Of a stretch of DNA of 64,000 nt, positions 53,538-61,523 are shown piece by piece. The DNA is taken from positions 35,125-99,124 of the forward strand of contig OMZP01000009.1 of NCBI GenBank assembly GCA_900315585.1, in the 5' to 3' direction. The position numbers and the translations under genes were made by a program. The DNA comes from an uncultured Eubacteriales bacterium (GTDB taxonomy: Bacteria; Bacillota; Clostridia; Christensenellales; Aristaeellaceae). The notes under the pieces are model-generated. The model saw nothing but the letters and a program-made list of their open reading frames with translations. It did not search any database and had not been told where the DNA came from. How positions within the stretch are numbered: the first letter of the stretch is position 1; each line of letters begins with the position of its first letter.

Positions 53538-53990
53538 ATGAAGGTTATCCTGCTGCAAGACATCAAGGGCACAGGCAAGAAGGATCAGATATTGGAGATT
53601 TCCGACGGCTACGCCAGGAACTACCTGCTGCCGCGCAAGCTGGCGAAGGAGGCCACTTCCGAGGCGCTGAACAGCCTGGAGAAGGCCCGCAGCGCCGACA
53701 AGCACCGCGAGGAGGTGCGCCGCCAGGAGGCGGAGCAGCGCGCCCGGGAGCTCAAGGGCAAGGTGGTGCAGCTGACGGTGAAGGGCGGCGAGAACGGCAA
53801 GCTCTACGGCTCCGTGACCAACGACCAGATCGCCACCGCCCTCAAGGCCCAGCACGGCATCGAGATCGACAAGCGCAAGCTGGAACAGGAGGAGCCGATC
53901 AAGACCGCCGGCCAGTCCTTCGTCACCCTGAAGCTCTATCCCGGCATTTCCACCCGGATGATCGTGAACGTTTCGATACAGGGGAAATGA
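53538..53990 (+). CDS. rplI: Ribosomal protein bL9
   Basis: A 150-residue bL9 with the N-terminal rRNA-binding domain (MKVILLQDIKGTGKKDQILE, DGYARNYLLPRKLA), the long connecting helix and the C-terminal domain. AGGAGG precedes ATG. In Bacillus the c-di-AMP phosphodiesterase gene gdpP usually lies between yybS and rplI; it is absent here. The stop codon overlaps the start of repeat H9. Confidence 0.96.
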   Translation: MKVILLQDIKGTGKKDQILEISDGYARNYLLPRKLAKEATSEALNSLEKARSADKHREEVRRQEAEQRARELKGKVVQLTVKGGENGKLYGSVTNDQIATALKAQHGIEIDKRKLEQEEPIKTAGQSFVTLKLYPGISTRMIVNVSIQGK

Positions 53991-54055
53991 AGAATGGATA
54001 ATGAAGAATGGATAATCGCGATGCCTCGCCTTTGATTTTCCATTCTCCATTAACA
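53985..54055. repeat. Heptad-arm inverted-repeat element H9
   Basis: Left arm AATGAAGAATGGATAATGAA, right arm TTTTCCATTCTCCATTAAC, with a GCGATGCCTCGC loop. It spans the rplI stop and the gap to dnaB. Confidence 0.7.
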
Positions 54056-54074
54056 GTGATACAGAAGGTGCCTT

Positions 54075-55442
54075 ATGGAACAGTACATCCCCACGCCTGA
54101 CCTCGCCCGCACGCCGCCCAGCCATCCGGAATCGGAGCGCAGCGTGCTGGGCGCGATGCTCAGGTCCCGACAGGCGGCCCAGGTGGCCGTGGAGAGCCTG
54201 CGGCCCGACGACTTCTACGACCCGGCGAACCGGGAGATCTTCGCCGCCATGCGGGATATGTCCGACGAATCCCGGCCCATCGACCTGGTGACCCTCGACG
54301 AGGAATTGACCCGTCGGGGCCGTTTGGATGCCGTGGGCGGGGCAGCCTACCTGATCGAGCTCAGCCAGGGCGTGCCCTCCGCCGCGAACGTGCAGGCCTA
54401 CATTCGCATCGTGGACGAGAAGGCCACGCTGCGCCGCCTGATCGCCGCCGCCGAGAGCATCCTCCAGGAGAGCTATTCCGGCCAGAAGGAGAACGCGGAG
54501 ATTCTGGAGGACGCGGAGAAGGCCATCTACGACATCACCATGCGCAAGGGCGGCGAGGAGCTGCAGCCCATCCAGCCGGTGCTGATCAGCACCTTCGAGA
54601 AGATCGAACAGCTGGTGAAGAACCACGGCCGCATCGAGGGCGTGCCCACCGGCTATGCGGAGCTGGACGACCTGCTCACCGGTCTGCATCCCGGCGAATT
54701 CATACTGATTGCCGGGCGTCCCGCCATGGGCAAGACCTCCATCGGCATGAACTTCGTGGAAAACGCCGCCATCCGGGCGGGGAAGAAGGTGGCGGTGTTC
54801 TCCCTGGAGATGCCCGCCGAGCAGCTGGCCATGCGCATGATGTGCACGGAGGCCCGCGTGGACATGCAGCGGGTGCGCCGCGGCGCCATCGAGGACGAGG
54901 AGTGGGGCAAGCTGGCGGACGCGCTGGTGAGCATCGGCCCCGCCTCCATCTACATCGACTGTACCCCCGGCATCACCGTGCCGGAGGTGCGCAGCAAGGC
55001 CCGCCGCTTGCAGCTGGAGAAGGGCCTGGACCTCATCATGATCGACTACCTCTCCCTGATGACGGCCACCGGCAAGACCGGCAGCCGCCAGGAGGAGGTC
55101 TCCCAGATCTCCCGGACCCTGAAGGGCCTGGCGCTGGAGCTGGGCGTGCCGGTTATCGCGCTGCAGCAGCTGTCCCGCGCCCCCACGGGTCGCGCCAACC
55201 ATCGGCCGCTGCTGTCCGACATCCGCGAGTCCGGCGCCATCGAGCAGGACGCGGACGTGGTCATGTTCATCCACCGCGAGGACTACTACGACCCGGAGAC
55301 CCCGGATAAAAACATCGCCGAGCTGATCATCGCCAAGCAGCGCAACGGCTCGCTGGGCACGGTCAAACTCGGCTGGAAGGGCGAGTATACCTGGTTCATG
55401 GACCTGTCGTCCCGGGCGAAGGAAGCGATTCCGAGTGAGTGA
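54075..55442 (+). CDS. dnaB: Replicative DNA helicase DnaB
   Basis: A 455-residue hexameric replicative helicase (DnaC in Bacillus nomenclature). The N-terminal collar domain (PSHPESERSVLGAML) is followed by the RecA-like motor: Walker A GRPAMGKTS (about 214-222), Walker B DLIMIDYLSLM, and the RRGAIEDEEWGKL and SDIRESGAIEQDADVVMFIHR blocks (the latter read in parts). Length is normal. The stop codon is followed at once by heptad units. Confidence 0.96.
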   Translation: MEQYIPTPDLARTPPSHPESERSVLGAMLRSRQAAQVAVESLRPDDFYDPANREIFAAMRDMSDESRPIDLVTLDEELTRRGRLDAVGGAAYLIELSQGVPSAANVQAYIRIVDEKATLRRLIAAAESILQESYSGQKENAEILEDAEKAIYDITMRKGGEELQPIQPVLISTFEKIEQLVKNHGRIEGVPTGYAELDDLLTGLHPGEFILIAGRPAMGKTSIGMNFVENAAIRAGKKVAVFSLEMPAEQLAMRMMCTEARVDMQRVRRGAIEDEEWGKLADALVSIGPASIYIDCTPGITVPEVRSKARRLQLEKGLDLIMIDYLSLMTATGKTGSRQEEVSQISRTLKGLALELGVPVIALQQLSRAPTGRANHRPLLSDIRESGAIEQDADVVMFIHREDYYDPETPDKNIAELIIAKQRNGSLGTVKLGWKGEYTWFMDLSSRAKEAIPSE

Positions 55443-55723
55443 GGAGTTATAGGAGTTAGGAGTGAGGAGTGAGGAATGAGGAGTGAGGAATGAGGAATGA
55501 GGAATGGCGGTGCAAATCCCTGCGGGATTTGATTGGATTCAAAAAAGGGGTTTCTGCATTTGTGCCGTCTTGTCGCCATACAGCGACTTCAAAGCATCTG
55601 ATCTCGCGGTACGTCATTGCGAGAAGCGAAGCGACGCGGCAATCCGGCTCCCGGGAGTCAAGGAAATCCGCCGGGATTTCATCCAGAATTGCTTCATTCC
55701 TTCATTCTTAGTTTCTCATTCAG
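55440..55723. repeat. Heptad-arm element H10 with REP-like and AAATCC/GGATTT inner parts
   Basis: Left arm of GAGGAGT/GAGGAAT units (55440-55507); right arm GCTTCATTCCTTCATTCTTA (55691-55710) is partly coding for the NUDIX C-terminus. Inner parts include AAATCCCTGCGGGATTT, AAATCCGCCGGGATTT and CATTGCGAGAAGCGAAGCG. Confidence 0.65.
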
Positions 55724-56257
55724 CTTCCTGTACACCGCCGCCATGAAGGGCTCCTCCTTATTCTCGGCTGCCTCGTCCAGGGCCATCCACCGAACGGCGC
55801 TGTTCTCGTCGGGCTTGGGCCGGATGGGCTGGGCGTCGTCCGCCTCCAGGAGGTAGGTGACGTTCAGGTGCAGGTGGGAGGAGACGAAATTCCCCCGCTT
55901 GACGTGGCTGAACACCGGCAGGATTTCCAGAGAATAGATGTCCCGCGTCACCGGCGCGATTTCGGAAAGCCCGGTCTCCTCCCGCGCTTCCCGCAGGGCC
56001 ACGGCCAGCAGGTCCGCCTCCCCGTCGGCATGTCCGCCGGTCCAGGACCAGGTCCGGTAGATGTTGTGCCAGACCATCAGAACCCGGTTCCGTGCGGGAT
56101 TCACGATCCAGGCGGACGCGGTGAAGTGGGCAATGGGGTTCTCCCGGGTGAGGGGCGTTTCAAGGTGCTCAAGGGCATAGATCAGCCCCGCCTTGTCCTG
56201 CGCCTCCCGGGCGTCACAGGGCGCATAGCTCTCGATTTGCCTGCGAAGTTCCTTCAT
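55694..56257 (-). CDS. NUDIX hydrolase
   Basis: A 187-residue NUDIX protein that cleaves a nucleoside-diphosphate-linked substrate. The full NUDIX box is present: GHADGEADLLAVALREAREE followed by TGL. The N-terminal 40 residues are helical. The substrate is unknown. The last codons (about KLNEKLRMKE) lie within the right arm of repeat H10, so the C-terminus may have been formed by repeat insertion. Start ATG is preceded by GGGAGCATT. Confidence 0.88.
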   Translation of the reverse strand: MKELRRQIESYAPCDAREAQDKAGLIYALEHLETPLTRENPIAHFTASAWIVNPARNRVLMVWHNIYRTWSWTGGHADGEADLLAVALREAREETGLSEIAPVTRDIYSLEILPVFSHVKRGNFVSSHLHLNVTYLLEADDAQPIRPKPDENSAVRWMALDEAAENKEEPFMAAVYRKLNEKLRMKE

Positions 56258-56337
56258 AATGCTCCCGCCTTCCTCTGTATGGACAGAGTATACCGCAAAT
56301 TGTCCCTTTTTTCAATCATAATCAGGGAGGTTTTCCC

Positions 56338-56733
56338 ATGAAGCGCGTCATCACCTACGGCACCTTCGACTTGCTCCACTACGGCCACATCAACCTGCTC
56401 CGCCGGGCCAAGGCGCTGGGAGATTATCTGATCGTGGCGCTGTCCACAGATGAGTTCAACCACGTGGAGAAGAACAAGCACTGCTATTTCTCCTACGAGG
56501 AGCGCAAAATGCTGCTGGAATCCATCCGCTATGTGGACCTGGTGATCCCGGAGGAGAACTGGGAGCAGAAGCGGTCTGACGTGCACCTCTACCACGTGGA
56601 CACCTTCGTGATGGGGGACGACTGGAAGGGCAAGTTCGACTTCCTGAGGGAGGAGGGCTGCGAGGTGGTGTACCTGCCCCGCACGCCGGAGATCTCCACC
56701 ACGCAGATCAAGCAGGATCTGAACAAGCGATAA
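56338..56733 (+). CDS. tagD: Glycerol-3-phosphate cytidylyltransferase
   Basis: A 131-residue cytidylyltransferase of the TagD type forming CDP-glycerol from CTP and glycerol-3-phosphate, used for teichoic acids or other glycerol-phosphate polymers. Motifs GTFDLLHYGHINLL and the ISTTQIK tail with its RTPEISTT loop are complete. Length matches Bacillus TagD. No other teichoic-acid gene is near, so the pathway is not proven. AGGGAGG precedes ATG. Confidence 0.92.
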   Translation: MKRVITYGTFDLLHYGHINLLRRAKALGDYLIVALSTDEFNHVEKNKHCYFSYEERKMLLESIRYVDLVIPEENWEQKRSDVHLYHVDTFVMGDDWKGKFDFLREEGCEVVYLPRTPEISTTQIKQDLNKR

Positions 56734-56744
56734 GCGTAAAAACA

Positions 56745-56875
56745 GAGGCTGCCTCAAAACGCTGTCCAAATCCATCCCCGTCGTAGAGGCGGCATTCTTG
56801 CCGCCGCGGACGCCATGAATGGCGTCCCTACGGTTGGGAACGAAGCAGGACATCTGTTTTGAGACAGTCTCTTTT
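56745..56875. repeat. MITE-like element, TIR type GGCTGTCTCAAAA, copy 3, doubles as terminator
   Basis: Terminal repeats GAGGCTGCCTCAAAA (56745-56759) and TTTTGAGACAGTCTC (56857-56871) enclose GAGGCGGCATTCTTGCCGCC and GGACGCCATGAATGGCGTCC; CTTTT follows. It separates convergent genes and should end tagD transcription. Confidence 0.85.
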
Positions 56876-56881
56876 GTTATA

Positions 56882-57433
56882 CTACAGCTTCTTCATCATA
56901 TACACCAGGCTGCGGAAGCTCCCGTCCTTCAGCCGCACGGCGTCGGGGTGCTCGGCGATCTCCTTGAAGCCCATCTTCTCGTACAGGCCCCGTCCGCGCT
57001 CGTTGCCGCCGATGTACTCCAGCTCCAGAAGCATCACGCCCCGCTGGCGGGCGACCTCCTCCATGGCGCGGAACATGGCCGTGCCGATGCCCTGGCCCCA
57101 GAATTCCCGGTACAGCGCGATAGCGACGGATGCCTTGTGGCGGTACTTGATCTGCGTGTTGAACTGCAATTCGCAGTTGCCCGCCAGCCGGTCGCCGACA
57201 AAGCAGGTGAGAAACAGGCTGTTTGGATTGGCGTTGAAGCCTTCCAAAAATGAGCGTTCACTTTCCACGGTATAGCGGCTGCATTCCTCCGGGTAGCGCA
57301 GCACAAACTCCGTCTCCGCGGCGGTGTCGGTGAGGTATTTCACCATCGCCGCCGCGTCCCGCTCTGGGTCCGGGTTGCGCAGCACGGCCGTCCGCCCGTC
57401 CTTGAGGGTGAAGGTTTTGGATTCGTACAACAT
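56882..57433 (-). CDS. GNAT-family N-acetyltransferase
   Basis: A 183-residue single-domain GNAT protein. The acetyl-CoA loop is in YREFWGQGIGTAMF (Q-G-I-G-T-A), followed by LELEYIGGNERGRGLYEKMGF. It resembles small-molecule or ribosomal-protein acetyltransferases (RimJ/YhhY-like); the substrate is unknown. ATG 57433 is preceded by GAGGTATCC; the longer open frame upstream lies in a repeat. Confidence 0.87.
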   Translation of the reverse strand: MLYESKTFTLKDGRTAVLRNPDPERDAAAMVKYLTDTAAETEFVLRYPEECSRYTVESERSFLEGFNANPNSLFLTCFVGDRLAGNCELQFNTQIKYRHKASVAIALYREFWGQGIGTAMFRAMEEVARQRGVMLLELEYIGGNERGRGLYEKMGFKEIAEHPDAVRLKDGSFRSLVYMMKKL

Positions 57434-57466
57434 ATGGATACCTCGTGTAAGATTTGTTGCGCAACT

Positions 57467-57592
57467 ACAATCCCTCCGGCCCTGCGGGCCACCTCCCTTT
57501 ACACAAGGGAGGCTTTTGGACACGATTTCCCGATGGGCTCCCCTGTGTAAGGGGAGCTGTCTGCGCAGCAGACTGAGGGGTTGTCGAACTTG
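57467..57592. repeat. CAATCCCTCCGGCC/CTCCCTTTACACAAGGGAG element
   Basis: CAATCCCTCCGGCCCTGCGGGCC and CTCCCTTTACACAAGGGAG hairpins are followed by GCTCCCCTGTGTAAGGGGAGC and TGCGCAGCAGACTGAGGGGTTG. The outer CAATCCCTC and GAGGGGTTG pair. A second, partial copy lies at 63922-63977. Confidence 0.75.
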
Positions 57593-57594
57593 GC

Positions 57595-59865
57595 TTACAG
57601 CTTGTTCCTCTGGATCTTGCCGCTGATGGTCTTGGGCAGCTCGTCCCGGAACACCACGATGCGGGGATACTTGTAGGGCGCGGTGCGCTTCTTGACGTAG
57701 TTCTGGATGTCCTTCTTGAGCTCCTCGGTGCCCTCGATGCCCTTGGTGAGCACGATGGACGCCTTCACTACCTGGCCGCGGATCTCATCCGGCGCGGCGG
57801 AAACGCCGCACTCCAGCACGTAGGGCAGCTCCATGATGACGCTCTCGATCTCGAACGGCCCGATGCGGTAGCCCGAGGACTTGATCACGTCGTCGGTGCG
57901 GCTGACGTACCAGAAGTAGCCGTCCTCATCCCGCCAGGCCATGTCGCGGGTGTGGTACAGGCCGTCGTGCCACACGGCGTTGGTGGCCTCCTCGTTGCCG
58001 TAGTAGCCCATGAACAGGCCGCAGGGGATCTCCTTGTCCGTGCGGATGACGATCTCGCCGGGCTCGCCGGCCTTCACCGGGTTGCCGTTGGCGTCCACCA
58101 GGTCCACGTCGAACATCGGGCTGGGCTTACCCATGGAGCCGATCTTCGGGGTGGTGCCGGCGAAGTTGCCCAGCACCAGCGTGGTCTCGGTCTGGCCGAA
58201 GGCCTCCATGATGGAAAGCCCCGTGGTCTTCTTGAAGAGGTTGAATACCTCCGGGTTCAGGGCCTCGCCCGCGGTGCAGGCGCAGTGGATGCTGGACAGG
58301 TCGTACTTCGAGATGTCCTCGCGGATCAGGAAGCGGTACATGGTGGGCGGGGCGCAGAAGGTGGTGATGTTGTACCGGGCGAACATCGGCAGGATGTCGT
58401 GGGCGTTGAAGCGGTCGAAGTCGTACACGAACACCGCGCACTCGTTCATCCATTGCCCGTACAGCTTGCCCCACAGCGCCTTGCCCCAGCCAGTGTCGCT
58501 GATGGTGAAGTGCAGGCCGTCCGGCTCCACGTTGTGCCAGTAGTGGGCGGTGATGAAGTGACCCAGCGGGTACATGTGGTTGTGCATGGCCAGCTTGGGA
58601 TAGCCGGTGGTGCCGGAGGAGAAGAACATGACCATCGGGTCGGTGCCCTTCGGGGAATCCTCGGTGCGGGGGAAGGTGGAGCGATAGCGCAGGTACTCCT
58701 CGTCGAAGTTGCGCCAGCCCTCGCGCTCGCCGCCGCAGAGGATGCGGGTCTTGACATACGGGCAGGTCTCGAAGGCCTCCTCCGCGTGGGACGCGCCCTC
58801 GCCGTCGGCGGTCATGCAGATGGCGGTCACACCCGCGGTCTCAAAGCGGTACTCGTAATCCTTCTTCAAAAGCTGGTCCGTGGCGGGGATGGCCACCGCG
58901 CCCAGCTTGTGCAGCGCCATCATGACCACCCAGAACTGCCAGTTGCGCCGCAGCACCAGCATCACCCGGTCGCCCTTTTGGATGCCCAGGGCCTTGAAGT
59001 AGTTGGCGGCGCGGTTGGACTTGCGGCTGATGTCTTGGAAGGTGAACCGCTGCTCGTTCATGTTGCGGTCCACCCAGAGCATCGCCAGCTTGTCCGGCTT
59101 GCGCTCGGCCAGGTTGTCCACGATGTCGAAGGCGAAGTTAAAGTTTTCCCGGTTCGGGAAGTCGATGTGCAGAAGATGGCCCTCGCCGTCCTCGTCCAGA
59201 TCCACGTAGTTGTCGTAGATCATGTGCTGCCTGGGCAGACGCACGGGCATGACCGCCTCGACGATCTTGTCCTCCTCGGTGTCCTCGCCCGGCAGCACCA
59301 CGGCCACGAAGGTGCAGTCCCGGCCGCCGGTGGCGATCTCGCCGTGGGGGGTGGAGGAGTCGTAGTAGATGCTGTCGCCCTCTCTGAGGTGCTCCACGTG
59401 GTCGCCGATGCGCACCAGCAGCTCGCCGGAGAGGATCAGGTCAAACTCCTGGCCGGAGTGGGCGTGGGTGTGGATGGGCTGGTTCTGCAGCTCCTCGGAG
59501 TAGCTGTAGGTGACCCAGAAGGGCTCGGCGATCTTGCCGGAGAACAGCGGCGCCAGGTTGCTGATCTCGATGCCCTCCTCCCGGGCGGTGATGGTGGCCT
59601 CGCCCTTGCGGGTCACGGTGTAGGAGCGCAGGTTCGCGCTGCGGCCCTCGATCAGGTCCGTGATGTCCACGCCGAAGATGCGGGCGCAGTTGTGGATAAA
59701 GGTAAAGGGCAGGTCGGCCTTGCCGGCCTCGTAGTCCATGTAGGTCTCCACGTCCAGCTTGGTCTGCTCCGCCATGTACACCACGGAGTAGCCCGCAATT
59801 TCGCGCAGGGCCTTGATTCGGGTGCCGACCTCATAGAGCATGCCCTTGGTGTCCGTCATGTTCAT
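57595..59865 (-). CDS. Fusion of HTH (XRE), cupin and acyl-CoA synthetase domains
   Basis: A 756-residue three-part protein. Residues about 10-72 are an XRE-type helix-turn-helix (RIKALREIAGYSVVYMAEQT), about 115-190 a cupin with HTHAHSGQEF and the second cupin motif, and about 235-756 an AMP-forming acyl-CoA synthetase of the ACSM/MacS type with FFSSGTTGYPK (about 410-420), YHTRDMAWRDEDGYF, SSGYRIGPFEIE and catalytic Lys in KTISGKIQRNK. ACSM/MacS enzymes take medium-chain, branched or aryl acids. A T-box leader precedes it and the VOR operon is divergent. AGGAGG lies 8 nt before ATG 59865. Confidence 0.88.
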   Translation of the reverse strand: MNMTDTKGMLYEVGTRIKALREIAGYSVVYMAEQTKLDVETYMDYEAGKADLPFTFIHNCARIFGVDITDLIEGRSANLRSYTVTRKGEATITAREEGIEISNLAPLFSGKIAEPFWVTYSYSEELQNQPIHTHAHSGQEFDLILSGELLVRIGDHVEHLREGDSIYYDSSTPHGEIATGGRDCTFVAVVLPGEDTEEDKIVEAVMPVRLPRQHMIYDNYVDLDEDGEGHLLHIDFPNRENFNFAFDIVDNLAERKPDKLAMLWVDRNMNEQRFTFQDISRKSNRAANYFKALGIQKGDRVMLVLRRNWQFWVVMMALHKLGAVAIPATDQLLKKDYEYRFETAGVTAICMTADGEGASHAEEAFETCPYVKTRILCGGEREGWRNFDEEYLRYRSTFPRTEDSPKGTDPMVMFFSSGTTGYPKLAMHNHMYPLGHFITAHYWHNVEPDGLHFTISDTGWGKALWGKLYGQWMNECAVFVYDFDRFNAHDILPMFARYNITTFCAPPTMYRFLIREDISKYDLSSIHCACTAGEALNPEVFNLFKKTTGLSIMEAFGQTETTLVLGNFAGTTPKIGSMGKPSPMFDVDLVDANGNPVKAGEPGEIVIRTDKEIPCGLFMGYYGNEEATNAVWHDGLYHTRDMAWRDEDGYFWYVSRTDDVIKSSGYRIGPFEIESVIMELPYVLECGVSAAPDEIRGQVVKASIVLTKGIEGTEELKKDIQNYVKKRTAPYKYPRIVVFRDELPKTISGKIQRNKL

Positions 59866-59944
59866 TGGAAATTCCTCCTCAATTCGTCGTACCGGGGTTG
59901 CTGGGGAATCCTCGAATCGTTCTGCCTCGGCAGGGGGGTGAGCC

Positions 59945-60247
59945 GCATTAAAAAACCCGTCTCAAACGAACGCTTGCGCGTTCTTTGAGACGAGTTACAT
60001 TCAACCCGCGGTACCACTCAAATTGCACGTTGCCGTGCCCCTTCAGGCTCCATCAAGCCCTAAGCCTTTACGCAGCTTTCACGGGAAGCGTCTACTGATC
60101 GTTCGCCTTTGAACGGTTTTCGGGCTTCCGGCTCGGAAGGGATGGGCTTGTGAGCTTCCTGTGATCGACCTTTCAGCATACGGCCGACTCTCTGGGCGCA
60201 GATCCGCTCCGCCGTCTTCGTCATCGCCTTTGAAACATATTCGATTG
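59945..60247 (-). promoter_or_regulatory. T-box riboswitch upstream of the HTH-cupin-acyl-CoA synthetase gene
   Basis: Read on the minus strand: K-turn GGCGATGA/CGAGCC, 4-bp helix GAAG/CTTC, AGAGAG bulge, distal hairpin GTCGGCC...GGTCGAT, then the T-box TTTGAGTGGTACCGCGGGTT (60002-60021) and a terminator hairpin CGTCTCAAA/TTTGAGACG with TTTTTT (59950-59992). The specifier is unclear: aligning on the helix of the Tyr T-box gives AUC (Ile), but the AGTA/GAA S-turn residues are not conserved and other registers are possible. Class is confident, amino acid is not. Confidence 0.85.
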
Positions 60248-60252
60248 CGCAT

Positions 60253-60281
60253 ATTCTATCACTCCTGACGGCGTCTGTCAA
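60253..60281 (-). promoter_or_regulatory. Promoter of the second T-box leader
   Basis: On the minus strand TTGACA (60276-60281), 17-base spacer, TAGAAT (60253-60258). Confidence 0.82.
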
Positions 60282-60378
60282 AGGTTCTGCACGTTAAATT
60301 TATATTGCGCCAGTCCTCCCGCGCGAATATTTTGTAGAAACTTGCCGGAAATGTTCGCCAAAAGGCGAAGGTTGTGAC

Positions 60379-60407
60379 TTGACAAGCGGCGGCAATACTG
60401 CTAGATT
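60379..60407 (+). promoter_or_regulatory. Promoter of the P-loop ATPase/VOR operon
   Basis: TTGACA (60379-60384), 17-base spacer, TAGATT (60402-60407) with a TGC extended -10. It faces away from the T-box promoter, about 100 bp apart. Confidence 0.7.
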
Positions 60408-60442
60408 ATAATGCAAAAGAACCGTGAGGAAGGGGCGGCTGA

Positions 60443-61159
60443 ATGAGTGCCTTCAACGGGCTGCGCTCGCCGGATCGGCGGGTGATGGTGGTCACCGGCC
60501 ACTACGGCAGCGGCAAGACGGAGTTCTGCGTGAGCCTGGCGCTGCGCCTGGCGGAGGCGGGCTTCGCGCCTTACGGGAAGCTGGCCTTGGTGGATCTGGA
60601 CATCGCCAATCCCTACTTCCGCTCCCGGGAGCGAAGGGAACTCCTGGAGAACGCAGGCGTGAAGGTGTACGGCAGCGCCTACGAGCACGAGATCACCGCA
60701 GAGCTTCCGGCCCTGGGCGCGAACCTGCGCGCGCCGCTGGAGGACAGGGACTGTCGCGTTATCGTGGACGTGGGCGGCAACGACTCCGGCGCGGTGGTGC
60801 TCAACCAGTTCGGCAAGTACTTCTCCCCGGAGGACGCCCTGTTCCTGATCGTGGTCAACGCCAACCGGCCGGAGACCCGGGATCTGGAGGGGGCGCTGGA
60901 GCATCTGCGGGCCATCGAGGCCAAGACCGGGCGCGCCATCGACGGCGTGATCAACAACTGCCACCTGCTCCGGGAGACCGACGCCGCCTGCGTGGCAAAG
61001 GGCCACGCGCTGTGCGTGCAGCTCTGCGAGGCGACGGGCAAGCTGCTCTGGTGCGACACCTATCCGGCCCCCATCGTCCCCGCCGAAGCGGTGGAGGGGA
61101 AGTATGAACACCTGCTGCCGCTGGGAATGTACATGCGGCCCAGCTGGATAGATAAATGA
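60443..61159 (+). CDS. P-loop ATP-binding protein of the oxidoreductase operon
   Basis: A 238-residue P-loop NTPase with Walker A GHYGSGKTEF (about 19-28), switch LALVDLDIANPYF and IVDVGGND as the Walker B region, resembling MinD/CobQ-type deviant ATPases. Proteins of this kind often lie next to 2-oxoacid:ferredoxin oxidoreductase genes in Clostridia; a role in assembly or metal-cluster delivery is conceivable but unproven. GGAAGGGG precedes ATG. A 130-bp gap with weak heptad-like sequence separates it from the ferredoxin gene. Confidence 0.78.
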   Translation: MSAFNGLRSPDRRVMVVTGHYGSGKTEFCVSLALRLAEAGFAPYGKLALVDLDIANPYFRSRERRELLENAGVKVYGSAYEHEITAELPALGANLRAPLEDRDCRVIVDVGGNDSGAVVLNQFGKYFSPEDALFLIVVNANRPETRDLEGALEHLRAIEAKTGRAIDGVINNCHLLRETDAACVAKGHALCVQLCEATGKLLWCDTYPAPIVPAEAVEGKYEHLLPLGMYMRPSWIDK

Positions 61160-61289
61160 GGGATGAGGAATGAAGCGGTCGGTTGCGCGCAAGGGCTTCA
61201 GAAGGAAAGATTCCGAAGGAATTCCCACTGTTATACCGCATTCCTGATTCACAATCGAAGGGAAACCTGCCATCAAGGAGGCTTACAAT

Positions 61290-61523
61290 ATGGCAAACAG
61301 AAGGTTCAAGGTCATCTTCGACCGGGAGCGATGCAAGGGCTGTGAGCTCTGCAAGAGCTTCTGCCCGAAGCAGATCATCGCCATGGACACCCAGGTGAAC
61401 GCCAAGGGCTACTGTCCGGCGATGATCGTCGATCAGGCGGCGTGCATCGGCTGCGCCAGCTGCGCGACGGTGTGCCCCGACTGCGCAATCGAAATCTACC
61501 AGCTGGAGGAGGGGGAAGCATGA
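61290..61523 (+). CDS. 2[4Fe-4S] ferredoxin subunit of 2-oxoacid oxidoreductase
   Basis: A 77-residue ferredoxin-like delta subunit with two cluster motifs, CKGCELCKSFCP and CIGCASCATVCP. It passes electrons between the thiamine-diphosphate enzyme and free ferredoxin. AAGGAGGC precedes ATG. Its stop overlaps the start of the alpha subunit (ATGA). Confidence 0.93.
   Translation: MANRRFKVIFDRERCKGCELCKSFCPKQIIAMDTQVNAKGYCPAMIVDQAACIGCASCATVCPDCAIEIYQLEEGEA

Noticed and set aside
52395..55274. Very long open frame on the minus strand opposite yybS, rplI and dnaB
   Set aside because: It is antisense to three well-identified genes, has His/Gln/Arg/Gly-rich composition typical of GC-rich shadow frames, and has no ribosome site.
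59945..60247. Phe (UUC) specifier in the second T-box
   Set aside because: UUC at that place is part of the GAAG/CTTC helix next to the K-turn, which aligns with GGAG/CTCC of the first T-box, so it is unlikely to be in the specifier loop.
60060..60281. Small minus-strand frame in the second T-box leader (possible leader peptide)
   Set aside because: It overlaps the promoter and stem I of the T-box, lacks a ribosome site and resembles no leader peptide.
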